Shown piece after piece: positions 22,483 to 33,062 of a stretch of 64,000 nt of DNA. The stretch is from Ectobius pallidus. Lineage: Eukaryota; Arthropoda; Insecta; Blattodea; Ectobiidae. Below the pieces are notes generated by a model that was given only the letters and a program-made list of their open reading frames with translations, was not told the origin of the DNA and searched no databases. Made by a program: the position numbers and the translations under genes. Position 1 is the stretch's first letter. Every line of letters starts with the position of its first letter. The stretch covers positions 25,396,611 through 25,460,610 of the forward strand of contig CAXKWD010000013.1 in the NCBI GenBank assembly GCA_964059195.1, read 5' to 3'.

Positions 22483-23163
22483 GGGGTCGTACCCTTTTGC
22501 GTCCCAAAGCGAGTGGTCGCTTCATCGAAACAACCCTCGTGCGTTCCGTCTTGAACAAGATCGATACATCAAGTAAATCATTCCATTCAAAATTGAATAG
22601 AATGTTCTATCACTCGCACTATCACTTCTATTCCAGTTAATCGAAGCCTTGAAGAACATACAAGCAGAAACATATATTCACACACGCTCAACAACCGTTG
22701 TCAATGCCAAGAAAAATGAAAAAGAGGCCTACTTGGTAGAAAAAATGGTTGAATATAGAACTGAAGCACTCAGCAGACTGGAATATGTGCGAACAGTATA
22801 ATTTAAGTTCCTACCAACCACAAGAAAGTAACTGGTAGCCAAAAGACAAAGAGTAACTTCATTCTCCGCTTCAATTTTATTTAATATTGACAGTAATGCA
22901 AGGATTAAAATTTTTGGCGTGTGTAGCAGTTCGCCTCCTCGCGCTGCACCCTGGGCAATGCTAAACGAATTGCATGATACCAATTATAATTATAATTATT
23001 ATAATTATAATAATTATAATTATTAATTTTACCTGTATTCCATGGGACGCATTTTGGTCATTGCTCTAGAGAAACCCGGGACGCAAACGGGTCATTGGCT
23101 CTGAGAATCCCTGGACGCAAATGTCCTAGTTTAGTGGTTTTGGGACGGAAAAGTCCAGACCCC
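22483..23163. mobile_element. TIR element with GGGACGCAAA words (681 bp)
   Basis: Left end GGGGTCGTACCCTTTTGCGT and right end (reverse complement) GGGGTCTGGACTTTTCCGTC, then CCCAAA on both. A 7-bp direct repeat GTTTTGC flanks it at 22476-22482 and 23164-23170. The right half repeats GGGACGC/GGACGCAAA words (GGGACGCATTTTGGTCATTG, GGGACGCAAACGGGTCATTG). No transposase. hAT-like by duplication length, but not certain. Confidence 0.7.
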
Positions 23164-23828
23164 GTTTTGCGTTAGTGCAATAATGTGCTATATTTACTTT
23201 GTGTGACTTTCTGTTAGAATTTATACTTTTAATGAATGCAGTCTAAAAATATCATATGCCATCGATAAGTATTCACTTTTTGTAGAATATATTTTAAGTA
23301 CCTATTTTTAAATTTGTAGTTCTATTGTTTTCATTGCAAAAATTTAAAAAAATCGTAATTTTTCATTGAAATGCTGGTTGGCCTGCATGGTCTACTTTTT
23401 TGCATACTTGACACGCTAATTGCGCATAATTTGATATCAGTGACAAGCAAATTATAACAACGATGCTTCTCTACAATGCTTAGATTATTTCTCGAACGCT
23501 CTACTTATGTTTAACACTAGAACGCCGGACTTCAATTACATACAAAAACGACGGAAAGGGGTCAATTTGATCCCTAGTAATAAAATGCAGTATTTGAACA
23601 TTACGATCCTTTTATTTTTAAACACTTATCATTACAGCAGTATTCTTAACATTTCCTTAAATACTGGGATTTATATTACAGAATCAGCAGTTTTAGCAGA
23701 AGAATATACCTGCGTACGGAACACACATTAATTCGCCAGCATCAGATACTGAAGTACTCAGGACACTGAGACGAATGTGAGCAATTGTATGGCCTGAAAT
23801 ACACAATTGAAAACTCCATCCAATATAC

Positions 23829-23870
<42 letters not shown>

Positions 23871-24109
23871 TCAATTCAATTCAATTCAATTATTTATTTA
23901 AAGAAGCTACAAACAATTTTTACAAATTTTAAACAGTAGGCTTCTAAATAATGTTAGAATGATTTACCATACAGGAATTTATGATTATGATTATGATTAT
24001 GATTATGATAATGATAGTGATATTATTAGTGATATACAATTATAATAATAATAATAAGAATAATAATAGTAATAATAATAACAATAATACCAATTAATAA
24101 TAATAATAA
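23829..24109. repeat. Compound microsatellite cluster
   Basis: (TAA)n at 23829-23870, then (TTCAA)4 at 23871-23892, (GATTAT)n at about 23981-24009, and interrupted AAT repeats from 24038. The last merge with the tail of the LINE to the right. Confidence 0.85.
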
Positions 24110-26255
24110 TCACTGCTTGTGGAATATATCAGAATTTTTAAATAAGGCACTGCAAGCAATAGCCAATCTGTTGGCAGGAATTGCATACGGTTGTTGTACA
24201 GCAAAAATTGTACGATTTCTTGTTCCTCGTGTAAGGGGTACAGATAGCCCTATGCTATCTAAAATTGATTTGCAATGTATTTCCCCACGAAAGACTTTAG
24301 CTATGAAATTAGCATCTGCAGAAACACGCCTATTATATAATGTTTCCAAATTTAATAACTTAAGTATATCATCGTAGTCCAGATTTCTGTTAAACTTACT
24401 ACGTATAAGGGAGACAAATTTTCTTTGTATTCGTTCCAGCTTATTACTGTCAGATACTGTAATGCTATTATATGCAACACTGCAATATTCTAAGCCACTG
24501 CGAATTAAAAATTTGTAAAGAGTAATTAATGACTCTATGCTTTTTAAATTATGAGAAATTAAACGAACTAATCCAAGAGTTTTTAAGGCCTGTGTGAAAA
24601 TATGGTCAATATGGACATGAAAGTATAATTTTGAGTCTAAGTAAACACCCAGGTATTTTATATTTTCTGAACGTGCTATTATATTTTGGCCAAGACGATA
24701 ATTGTATATTATTTGGTTAGTTTTTCTACTAAATATCATGCTCTGGGTCTTACTGGTGTTAATTATCATAAAATTTGATTTACACCACTGGTATATGTAA
24801 TCGATATTCCTTTGCAGTAATTTGCAGTCCGAAGCCGTAGATATTTTATTCCATATACATAAGTCGTCTGCGTATGCTATTTTCTTACATGTTAGCATAT
24901 TAGATATGTCGTTAATAAAAACTAAGAACAAGAAGGGACCCAACACTGACCCCTGGGGTACACCATCTGGTATGTAAAAAGGCTCAGAAAAAATAGTTAG
25001 ATATTCTAACTTGAGCAGATCTGTTTCTTAAATAACTTGAAAACCAATTGACATACTTGTTATGTAGACCTAAATTACTCAACTTTTTAACAAGAAGATC
25101 GTGATTTACTACATCAAATGCTCTGCTCAGGTCAAAAAATATGGCGTCTGATTGCGATTGTGAGCAATTTTCTTTAAGTATGTCATTGAGAAAAGTGATA
25201 ATATTAGTTGCTGTAGACATGTCCTTGGTAAAACCATGCTGGAAATCATTTAATTTATTTTTACTGAAAAATGAAATATGTTTATGAATGATGGTTTCAA
25301 AAATTTTTGAAAATGTATTTAATATGGCTATGGGCCTAAAGTTCGCCACTTCTTTGCTTTTGCCTTTCTTATGTACCGGTCTGATAGCAGAAATTTTCCA
25401 CATTGAAGGAAAAGTTTCTGTTTCCAGCGAAAGGTTATACACATATGTAAGTACAGGTGTCAGTATTGGGGCACACCCCTTAACAATAAAGCTTGGTATC
25501 TGGTCGAGTCCCGAACTCTTAGATGGTTTCAAGTGTCGAATAGCTACCAAGACATCGGAATCTATGATAGTTGGAACATGTAGGCATTCAGATGTGACAG
25601 TTTGAGCATAGGGCCCCGGTACTGCATTAGTGGGCGTATTTATAATCTGAAAATGCTCTGCGAAAATATTCACTAGCTTTGATGGTTCTGAAACAATGGT
25701 ATTGTTAATTTTAACATGCAATACGGGATCATTTTTATTTCGTAACTTCGAAACATAACTCCAGAATTTAGCAGGGTTTGACTTTAAATCTTGATCGATT
25801 GATTTGTACCATTTTTGTCTATCAATTTTAATAGTTACTTTTACCAATCTTCGGTAATCTGAGAAACATTGATAATACAAATCAGTCGAGTGTTTTTTGA
25901 AAAGTCGATGATAATGTTTCTTTTTCCTTATATATAATTTGAGCTCTCTTGAAAACCAAGCCGGATATTTTGGTTTAACAGCAAATGTTTTAGGGATTGA
26001 CTTATTAATTGCATCACTAACTAAGTATGCAAGATTTTCAACAGCAGTGTCAGGTGATTTTTGATTATACACTGTGGACCAGTCAGATGAAGCTAATGTG
26101 TTGTATAGTTTATAATAGTCACCTTTGTGATAGCATAAACTTTCTGTTGGGAACTGAGTACCTTCGCTCACTTGGCTTATTAAATTCATAACAATAGGGG
26201 GATGATAATTATCTATATTCACCAGTGCATAATCCGGTATTGATACAGTGATCTC

Positions 26256-26256
<1 letters not shown>
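24110..26256 (-). pseudogene. Jockey-like LINE ORF2, nearly intact reverse transcriptase
   Basis: The minus strand encodes the endonuclease-to-RT linker (PAWFSRELKLYIRKKKHYHR) and then a full reverse transcriptase. Visible motifs are LKPSKSSGLDQIPSF, PVHKKG, NFRPIAILNTFSKIFE, FFDLSRAFDVVNH (motif A), GVPQGSVLGPFLFLVF (motif B) and AYADDLCIW (motif C), followed by a thumb with CKSNFMIINTSKTQ. One frameshift separates the two long frames, in a T run at about 24985-24990; otherwise the coding is open for about 715 codons. The endonuclease is absent (5' truncation at 26256). The stop codon sits directly against an (ATT)n tail, so there is no 3' UTR. Both edges lie in AAT repeat, which hides any target duplication. 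Product would be the RT that copies LINE RNA at the target site. Confidence 0.85.
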
Positions 26257-26287
<31 letters not shown>

Positions 26288-26960
26288 TAATAATAGTAAT
26301 AGTAATGATAATAATAACTAGGGGGCGGAATTCTATGACTAAAAAATAGGCTATATGCATGCATTTATGACCTAAAGAATATTAAAATATGACCAATAAA
26401 ATTTAAAATATGACTTTACCACTTACACATGGTGTATATATCTTTTAAGTTTCATTACAATACATTTTATTAAAATAGAGTGTTAATTATTTAAAATATC
26501 TGTAAATTCTCAAAAAGTATCATTACAATGCAAAATTTACAAAATATAATATGAAACTTCAAAATTTATTTAATATGCACACAAATATGCCAAAAATATG
26601 ACCTAAATATGCATATTCATACCGTACTAAATATTCTACAATAGTTGAACATTTCCTAAATATGCAGTTATATGCACAATAAAAGCCGTTCCATTTTCAC
26701 CAGGATGCTTGGAATCGGGTTTAAATTATTCGGAAGCCTGAAATAATACAAAGGGGTAAAATATGACATGTCATAGAAATCCGACCCCTAATAATAACGA
26801 TGATGATAATAATAGTAATAATAATAAACTTATCCTTTTTTCATATGTAGCCTTCCTGTAGTTATAGTTATTGAAGCATTCAGGAAACCGGGACACCTGA
26901 AATACATAGATAAGCCTCCAATAAATTCGAAAATATAATAATAATAATAATAATGAAGAA

Positions 26961-27010
<50 letters not shown>
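26257..27010. repeat. (AAT)n arrays interrupted by hAT element C
   Basis: AAT-rich repeats at 26257-26318 and 26791-27010, the latter with a unique stretch at 26830-26935. The two parts were probably one tract before hAT element C inserted. The leucine-run frame over 26771-27052 is an artefact. Confidence 0.85.
26319..26790. mobile_element. Non-autonomous hAT-like element C (472 bp)
   Basis: Inverted ends TAGGGGGCGGAATTCTATGA and, from the right, TAGGGGTCGGATTTCTATGA. Perfect 8-bp duplication ATAATAAC at 26311-26318 and 26791-26798. The interior is AT-rich with repeated ATATGACC words on the left (TTTATGACCTAAAG, AATATGACCAATAA, AATATGACTTTACC) and ATATGCA words. No transposase. Confidence 0.92.
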
Positions 27011-27022
<12 letters not shown>

Positions 27023-27122
27023 ACCTACCATTCTTTCCGCATGTAGTTGCATTCACATCTGAAGCTATTTCAAGCTACTTCTTCCTCACTTGAAGACTCT
27101 CCTAAACATCAAACATTGTATA

Positions 27123-27883
27123 ATCACGTTCAATATCACCACCTTATTCCCTCAAAAAAATCAAACTTAGGATTGCTTGAGAATAATAATAATAAGATAT
27201 TTCAGTAATTAATCTATTTTATTAATTGTGCATCTGTATATGACCATATAAAAAGCCAAGTCAATAAGTTATAAAAATGATGTTTAAAATTATATAGCTA
27301 TATAGCTATAATTTCAGTAATTAATCTATTGTATTAATTGTGAATCTGTATATGACCGTATAAAAAGCCAAGTCAATAAGTTATAAAAATGATGTTTAAA
27401 ATTATATAGCTATACAGCTATATAATTTTAAACATCATTTTTAAAATTATATACCTATATAGCTATATAATTTTAAACATCATTTTTAAAATTATATAGC
27501 TATATAATTTTAAACATCATTTTTATAACTTATTGACTTGGCTTTTTATACGGTCATATACAGATGCACAATTAATAAAATAGATTAATTACTGAAATAT
27601 CTTATTATTATTCTCAAGCAATCCTAAGTTTGATTTTTTTGAGGGAATAATATAGGGAATTATATAGCTATATAGCTATATAATTTTAAACATCATTTTT
27701 ATAACTTATTGACTTGGCTTTTTATACGGTCATATACAGATGCACAATTAATAAAATAGATTAATTACTGAAATATCTTATTATTATTCTCAAGCAATCC
27801 TAAGTTTGATTTTTTTGAGGGAATAAGGTGGTGATATTGAACGTGATTATATAACTTTACCCTCATAGGAACAACATGAAATT
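27123..27883. mobile_element. Multi-arm foldback element related to Penelope-like ends
   Basis: An outer inverted repeat (AATCACGTTCAATATCACCA on the left; its complement ends at 27850) encloses several direct and inverted copies of a unit of about 130 bp. The unit has AAAAAGCCAAGTCAATAAGT and AAAATGATGTTTAAAATTAT and ends in TATAGCTATA palindromes. A 16-bp direct repeat, CATCAAACATTGTATA, at 27107-27122 and 27884-27899 flanks it. Between the right arm and the flank is a 33-bp extension with CCCTCATAGGAACAACATGA. Its word CAACATGAAATTCATCAA recurs at the ends of three Penelope-like loci here. No ORF. I infer a non-autonomous Penelope-type or PLE-mobilised element. Confidence 0.65.
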
Positions 27884-28244
27884 CATCAAACATTGTATAT
27901 GTCAAAATATGAAAATAACTCTCCACCGTCCGAGTTTCCATCTAGAACATCATCTTTAGCTCTGTAATTCATTTCCAAGTAAGAGGGATCAATTACACTG
28001 GTAAACAAAAATCAACTTTTTTTTGTGACATGGATAAAACAAGGCGTACCTTATGTAAAATTTCACCAGAAAGCAGAAAATGACCTTGGATTTTCTCTAT
28101 CACCCACTATTTGTTTGCTACAAAGTGTTTTGTGTTATACTGAAATATATTATTTTCGGTATGTTCTTAATATTATATTTAATTCAAAATTTTATTATAA
28201 CATTTTTTTAGCGATATTTTGTCACTGCGGCATCTCGGATTGAT

Positions 28245-29480
28245 GTCTAGCAGTAATCAGCAAGCAAACTAGGACTCCATTTGCCTTGGTATCGCTTTTC
28301 CATAGTTGCAACGTCCTGGTGGAATTGTTCCCCATGTTCGTCGCTTACGGCGCCCAAATTTTCAGGAATGAAATCGAGGTGAGCATCCAGAAAGTGAAGT
28401 TTTAATGACATGTTACATCCTATTTCGCTCTAGGCACTAAGTAATTCAGTCACAAGGTCTTGGTAGTTTTCAGCTTTGAAATATCCAAGAAAATTGGTCA
28501 CAACTGTTTTAAAAGCTTTCCATGCTCTTAGTTCAGCTTCATTCAGCATGTTGTCATATTTGCCATCTTTCAAAACTTCTCGTACTTGCAGTCCCACAAA
28601 TATGCCCTCTTTAATTTTTGCCTCACTAACTCTCGGAAATTTCTGTTTCAGATACAAGAACCCCCTTCCGTTCCGATCTAATGTTTTTAAGCTAAGTTTA
28701 GAAGAATCAATAAATAGGCGCAAATTGCTTGGTTTATGATCCTGCCCCAATGCATCAAATAAGTTGTCAACATCCGTGCAGTATCCTATACCAAAATCCC
28801 TTCTTGAGCGAAATAATGTGTAAGTCCTTTTTGATGATTTCGAAAGTCAGTTATATGTACGTCACCTTCGAGGAGATTCATCCTTTTAATCTGGATGCTA
28901 GGAGTTCTGACTGTGATTTTGCTAGTTTTAAATCTCGAACTAAATCATTCAGTTCAGCGTTTGAAATCAGATGTGGCTTTGTTCAACATTTTGGTGCTTG
29001 AAAGTCTGGATCATTGTCGATTTCCTGTGCGAATTGCACAACATCAGATGGATCACCTTCGTCCAAACTCCACGGTTCTGGTGGGTTTGGAATAGGAAGT
29101 TCTTCACTATGTTTGACGGGCCAGGCTGATGGTAAATTGGGATATTGCACAGCATCCTTGGACTTCAGTCCAATGCCCTTTATTTTAGTGAGGCAAAAGT
29201 AACAATCTGATGGACGGTCTTTTGGTTCTCTCCACACCATTGGTACTGCAAATCCAATATTACGTTTTTGACCTTTCAATCAACCTGTTAACATTTTTAT
29301 ACAAGTCTTGCAACATATGTGAGGGGCCCATGACTTATCTTGATCTCCTACTTTAACTCCGAAATAAAGTTTGCAAGCTCTTCGCACAAGCTGGGTGAAA
29401 TTACGTTTTTGCGATTTAAAAATTATTTCTTCACACTCATAACAAAAACTGTTGACATTATTTACACACTGCCTAGGCAT
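28245..29480 (-). pseudogene. Broken copy of a multi-copy arthropod protein of unknown function
   Basis: Minus-strand fragments follow the order of a protein present in many copies in arthropod genomes, usually annotated as uncharacterised. The start is MPRQCVNNVNSFCYECEE with two Cys pairs and PHICCKTC. VPMVWREPKDRPSDCYFC comes next, then ELNDLVRDLKLAKSQSELL, LGQDHKPSNLRLFIDSSKLS, FLYLKQKFPRVSEAKIKEG, FKTVVTNFLGY and a tail with LGAVSDEHGEQFHQD. Breaks are clear: a stop after the first Cys block (29280), a stop after APKC (28983), several stops near 28860, and a deletion of over 100 residues that joins SSKLSLK to the GFLYLKQ block. The dense spread of this family suggests a passenger or component of mobile DNA. 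Its biochemical role is not known to me. Confidence 0.75.
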
Positions 29481-29499
29481 TGTATTGACTTGTTAATTC

Positions 29500-30347
29500 A
29501 CAGTCAATCACAGTACAATAATAAAAATTAACCAAGTATGTAGAACACAAACACGTTAGTAAAGACGACATAGGGAATGCAGTAACTTCATATGCGGGTA
29601 AATGTCTACTAATGCACAATCTCATTTGGGTGCGTACTTCTTGCATTTAATATACTGGAATGAACTTGTCTTAACACACTGTTGATACATACATTACACG
29701 AAGTGGTACAATATGCATAAAGTGACTCACTAAACTGTTGAAATGATTGCTGTTTTTTTGTTATATTTAAAAAAAACGCTTGTTACTAAAAATCCTTGGG
29801 TGATAGGCAATTTCTGTTTTTAGATTTGTTATTAGGGTGCCTCAATACATCGGAAACACCAAAAAAATTCCGTGTCACAAAATGTGTGTTTAACAGTGTT
29901 ATTATTATGCTATAATTTTTCTTCATCTTATCTTATAAGATTTATCTTCTTCCCAATACAACTTCCTACTTATAACCGAGAAGAACGAGGTATAGAATAG
30001 GCCTATCTGCTGAAGAGGCATTGTTGCTATACAGCATTGTTGTTGTAATTTTAATCGTTGCTATAATTTGCTTTTCACTGATGCCAGATTAAGCGTAATT
30101 AGCATGTCAAGAGGGCAAAAAAGAAGTTTTCCATAAAGGGGTCAAAATGACTCCTCCCGGCGTTTAAGGTAAACAACGTCTTAGGTCACAACTAATGCCA
30201 GAAAAAATATGATTTTTCGTGAGTGTACTCAAGACATAAAAAGAATAAAAGTCACAAGAGGAAATTGTTCTGAATTAATTATTAACGCAAAAAGTAGAGA
30301 TTAATTTCGGCATAGGGCTCAAATTTACCCCTCTCGGCGTTCTTGTG
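29500..30347. other. Right part of the piggyBac-like shell
   Basis: No gene. An internal motif GGGGTCAAAATGACTCCTCC with CGGCGTTTAAG at 30145-30173 resembles the terminal motif at 30320-30351, so it may be a subterminal repeat or an older end. Confidence 0.45.
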
Positions 30348-30597
30348 TTAAAGAGCCAAAATCTCGATGTTGGGGAAATGGATAAAAAGATGTGTTGATA
30401 AATTTCATGTTGCTTTTCTCCTACGAGGGATTTGTATGTCGTGTATAAAATAATTCCACCTATTCCCTCGTATAAAATGTTTTTGTTAAAATATCAGCTC
30501 ATAGCTTTATCAAATCTAAAATTTATACTTGTCAATATTATAAAACATAATTAAAAATTATAGCTGTCAATTTTATAAGACAATTTTCGTATTTTGT

Positions 30598-30635
30598 GGA
30601 CAATATATTTCGGCTATTCAGCCATCTTCAGGTCC
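30598..30635 (-). ncRNA. Hammerhead-like ribozyme motif in a PLE arm
   Basis: The minus strand reads GGAC, CUGAAGA, U, a stem GGCU-GAAU-AGCC, GAAA, a short UAUAU stretch and U-GUCC. This fits a type I hammerhead. GGAC/GUCC form stem I (4 bp), GGCU/AGCC form stem II, CUGANGA and GAAA are the core, and stem III is very short. The U between the core A and stem II departs from the textbook core. Hammerheads are known in Penelope-like elements; activity here is inferred, not shown. Confidence 0.55.
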
Positions 30636-30774
30636 TTTTTTTTCCAGGTGATCTTATTCTGTTCGTTAATCCATTGTAATGATCTTATTCTGTTCGTTAA
30701 TCCATAATTATCATCCATTACAATGGATTAACGAACAGAATAAGATCACCTGGAGAAAGAAAAAGGATCTGAAG

Positions 30775-30776
<2 letters not shown>

Positions 30777-30857
<81 letters not shown>

Positions 30858-31512
30858 CTTTATTGGTCCAAGATCAAAATAAATTTGAATAGGACTTCAG
30901 CATAAATACAAGTAAATTAGACACAATATAGCATCAATTGGTACATTATAATATAATAAGATTATGTGAATTAAAAATTCAAAGTTAAAATTGTATATTT
31001 ACATTGGTTTCAAGAAACTCGTCAACAGAATAAAAAGGATTCAATAAGAACCAATTACTCAGTTTTATCTTAAAAGTGTTGAAAGGAACAACTCTAGTTG
31101 AGACAGGAAGCTTGTTATAAAAATCCATACCCTTGTAGAAACTTGTATCATTGGTCATCTGTAGTCTACATCTAGGAAGATTCAATTTAGAGTTATTTCT
31201 TGTATTGAAGTTATGCACATCTGATCTCATCTCAAGACTACTAATATTCTTATGTATGTTGACCAGACTGGTATAAATAAAGATACTATAAACTGTCATT
31301 ATTTTCAACTGAATAAATAAAGGCCTACAAGATTCATGAAATTTCTTATTAAGCATAATTCTTAGTGCCCTTTTTTGACATTTCAGTATTTCATCACAGC
31401 CAGATGAATGACCCCACAAGTGAAGTCCATAAAATATATGGGTATGCAAGTGTGCAAAATAAACATTTCTTAAGGTAGAAAGTGGAACGCAGGTTCTCAA
31501 TTTGCGAAGGAG
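30777..31512 (-). pseudogene. 5'-truncated jockey-like LINE with (ATT)27 tail
   Basis: The minus strand encodes only the RT C-terminal region: RKLRTCVPLSTLRNVYFAHL, YGLHLWGHSSG, CQKRALRIMLNKKFHESCR, FNTRNNSKLNLPRC and FYNKLPVSTRVVPFN, ending FYSVDEFLE before the stop near 30985. A 3' UTR with CTTTATTGGTCCAAGATC (plus-strand sense) leads to an 81-bp AAT array at 30777-30857 that acts as the tail. A GAAGAT duplication lies at 30771-30776 and 31513-31518. The frame is open over 165 codons, so the copy is young. It cuts the hammerhead-like motif of the right PLE arm. Confidence 0.85.
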
Positions 31513-31679
31513 GAAGATGGCTGAATAGCCGAAATATATTGTCCACAAAATACGAAAATTGTCTTATAAAATTGACAGCTATAATTTTTAATCATGTTTT
31601 ATAATATTGACAAGTATAAATTTTAGATTTGACAAATCTATGAGCTGATATTTTAACAAAAACATTTTATACGAGGAAA

Positions 31680-31935
31680 ATGGCTGCCAAAGGGCAGTTA
31701 CATGAGTCCAGGACGGCCGGGAGAGCATCTGGCGGCAGCGACGGAGGGACGAAGTTGACGGTACGCACCGCGCTCTGGTTGACAACCAGAGTTAGTCTTC
31801 TGGTGCTTTGGAGTGAGCAGTGCTGTGTACTTGTGCTGAACTCCAGTGATTATTGTGCGACTGCCGGATTGCCTGCCTGCATACCGCCTTTGTTTTCTAC
31901 TGTGGAGATCCTGCCCATCATGTTGATTAACATGC
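31680..31935 (+). other. GC-rich segment with an open frame starting ATGGCTGCC
   Basis: About 250 bp of clearly higher GC than its surroundings. It opens a frame MAAKGQLHESRTAGRASGGS that stays open to 32060 but becomes low complexity. A weak donor-like GACGGTACGC lies at 31757. It could be a host 5' exon, or a 5' end of a retroelement next to the PLE arm. No motif is recognised. Confidence 0.3.
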
Positions 31936-32499
31936 TACTTATCGTCTGTAATTACCATTTTTTATATTTATTACTATATTTTTATTTTTATTTTTACTTC
32001 TATTTCCAAAAGTTACTGTGTGAGAATTTGCCTGACAGCCGTAAAATTAGGGAACATTAAAATTTTATGGCATGATTATACAGACCTGTGCAAAGGAAAT
32101 TTTGCATGGTTATATATTTTTAGGTGTCTTTTAGAACCATGTAGGGATTTTTTAATGTCGCATGAACTGTATGCAATCCACCAGTATTTACATGTTAGTG
32201 TTCTTAATTATTTGAATTTTTAGATAAACCTTACGCGAACATATTAGTAATACCTACACCTAGGATATTTGTACTATCTCTTCGAATAAAATTGATTTTG
32301 AACTTTTGTTGAAGGTACTGAAAATTTGAAAATTATGTTGAGGAAAATATTTCTTTTTAAATAAACTATACGAGCTACAAAACCAATTTTAGAATATTTT
32401 GATGCTATCTTGAGCACTCCTGGTGTTATGATGTAAATGTTTTCTTTTCCATTGGTTACACGTATTAAAAACCCAATAGAAATGTACTTGCAGATGGAA

Positions 32500-32860
32500 A
32501 ATGAAATAACTTCAATATCACTTTACATATAGGGACTTATATTCGGGCTTCAATGAAAGCTTATAAACTCAACATTCCAGATGAAATTTTAATACCGTAG
32601 TTCTACTACTTTTTTATCTTCATATTTTGGTTTTATAATTGTAATTTAAAATTTACGTAAACACTTTTATTTTCCGAAATAATGTAATTTTTTTTAATAT
32701 GAAAACTTCATGAAATTATGTTCAATAATGTCTGAGTTATTTAATATTTAATATTGAAGAACGAACAACTTTATATTTTCCTTTGCGAGAGAAAGATAGA
32801 AATTCAACAGTGACTTCATTTTTCATGAACAAGGGTTTACTAAACTCACTGTCATGCAGA
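32500..32860 (+). repeat. Diverged repeat related to 16120-16960
   Basis: Blocks AAAATGAAATAACTTCAATA, CCAGATGAAATTTTAATAC and TTCAATAATGTCTGAGTTAT occur in the same order as in 16120-16870. No coding potential. Confidence 0.5.
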
Positions 32861-33062
32861 TGCCCTGCGTTCTATTAAAGCTACATTTTTAAATATTTTG
32901 TTACAAACAACGAAAATTACACTATCTGTCCATGTTTTACTGAACTCCCTTAGGGGTAGACTTAAGAAAATCCTATTGTCTTACTTTTTACGCTTAAAAA
33001 ATATTTCACATGGAATGTTATTGTTTTGCTATTTAAAAAATGTTTTGTTCATCCTTATTATA

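Larger units (their letters stand above)
23515..30347. mobile_element. Large TTAA-flanked piggyBac-like shell with nested insertions
   Basis: TTAA at 23511-23514 is followed by CACTAGAACGCCGGA. The other end, read from the right, is TTAA (30351-30348) then CACAAGAACGCCGAGA. Subterminal parts also match (AAGGGGTCAATTTGATCCC on the left, GAGGGGTAAATTTGAGCCC from the right). This fits one piggyBac-type element of about 6.8 kb whose interior now holds a LINE (24110), hAT element C (26319), a PLE foldback (27123) and a broken gene (28245). No piggyBac transposase was recognised. Two unrelated solo ends are the alternative. Confidence 0.6.
30395..31679. mobile_element. Penelope-like inverted terminal-repeat pair, split by a LINE
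   Basis: The left arm, from about 30470 (CCTCGTATAAAATG), runs to about 30700. The right arm is its complement, made of 30721-30776 plus 31519-31679. The inner arms carry AGGTGATCTTATTCTGTTCG and its complement. A terminal extension at 30395-30412 (TTGATAAATTTCATGTTG) is the complement of the word seen at the other PLE-type loci. No RT/GIY-YIG remains. The LINE at 30777-31512 interrupts the right arm with a 6-bp duplication. Confidence 0.7.

Noticed and set aside
26771..27052. Minus-strand 93-codon frame with long leucine runs, and similar frames at 17434-17637 and 30679-30882
   Set aside because: They are translations of AAT/TTA microsatellites.
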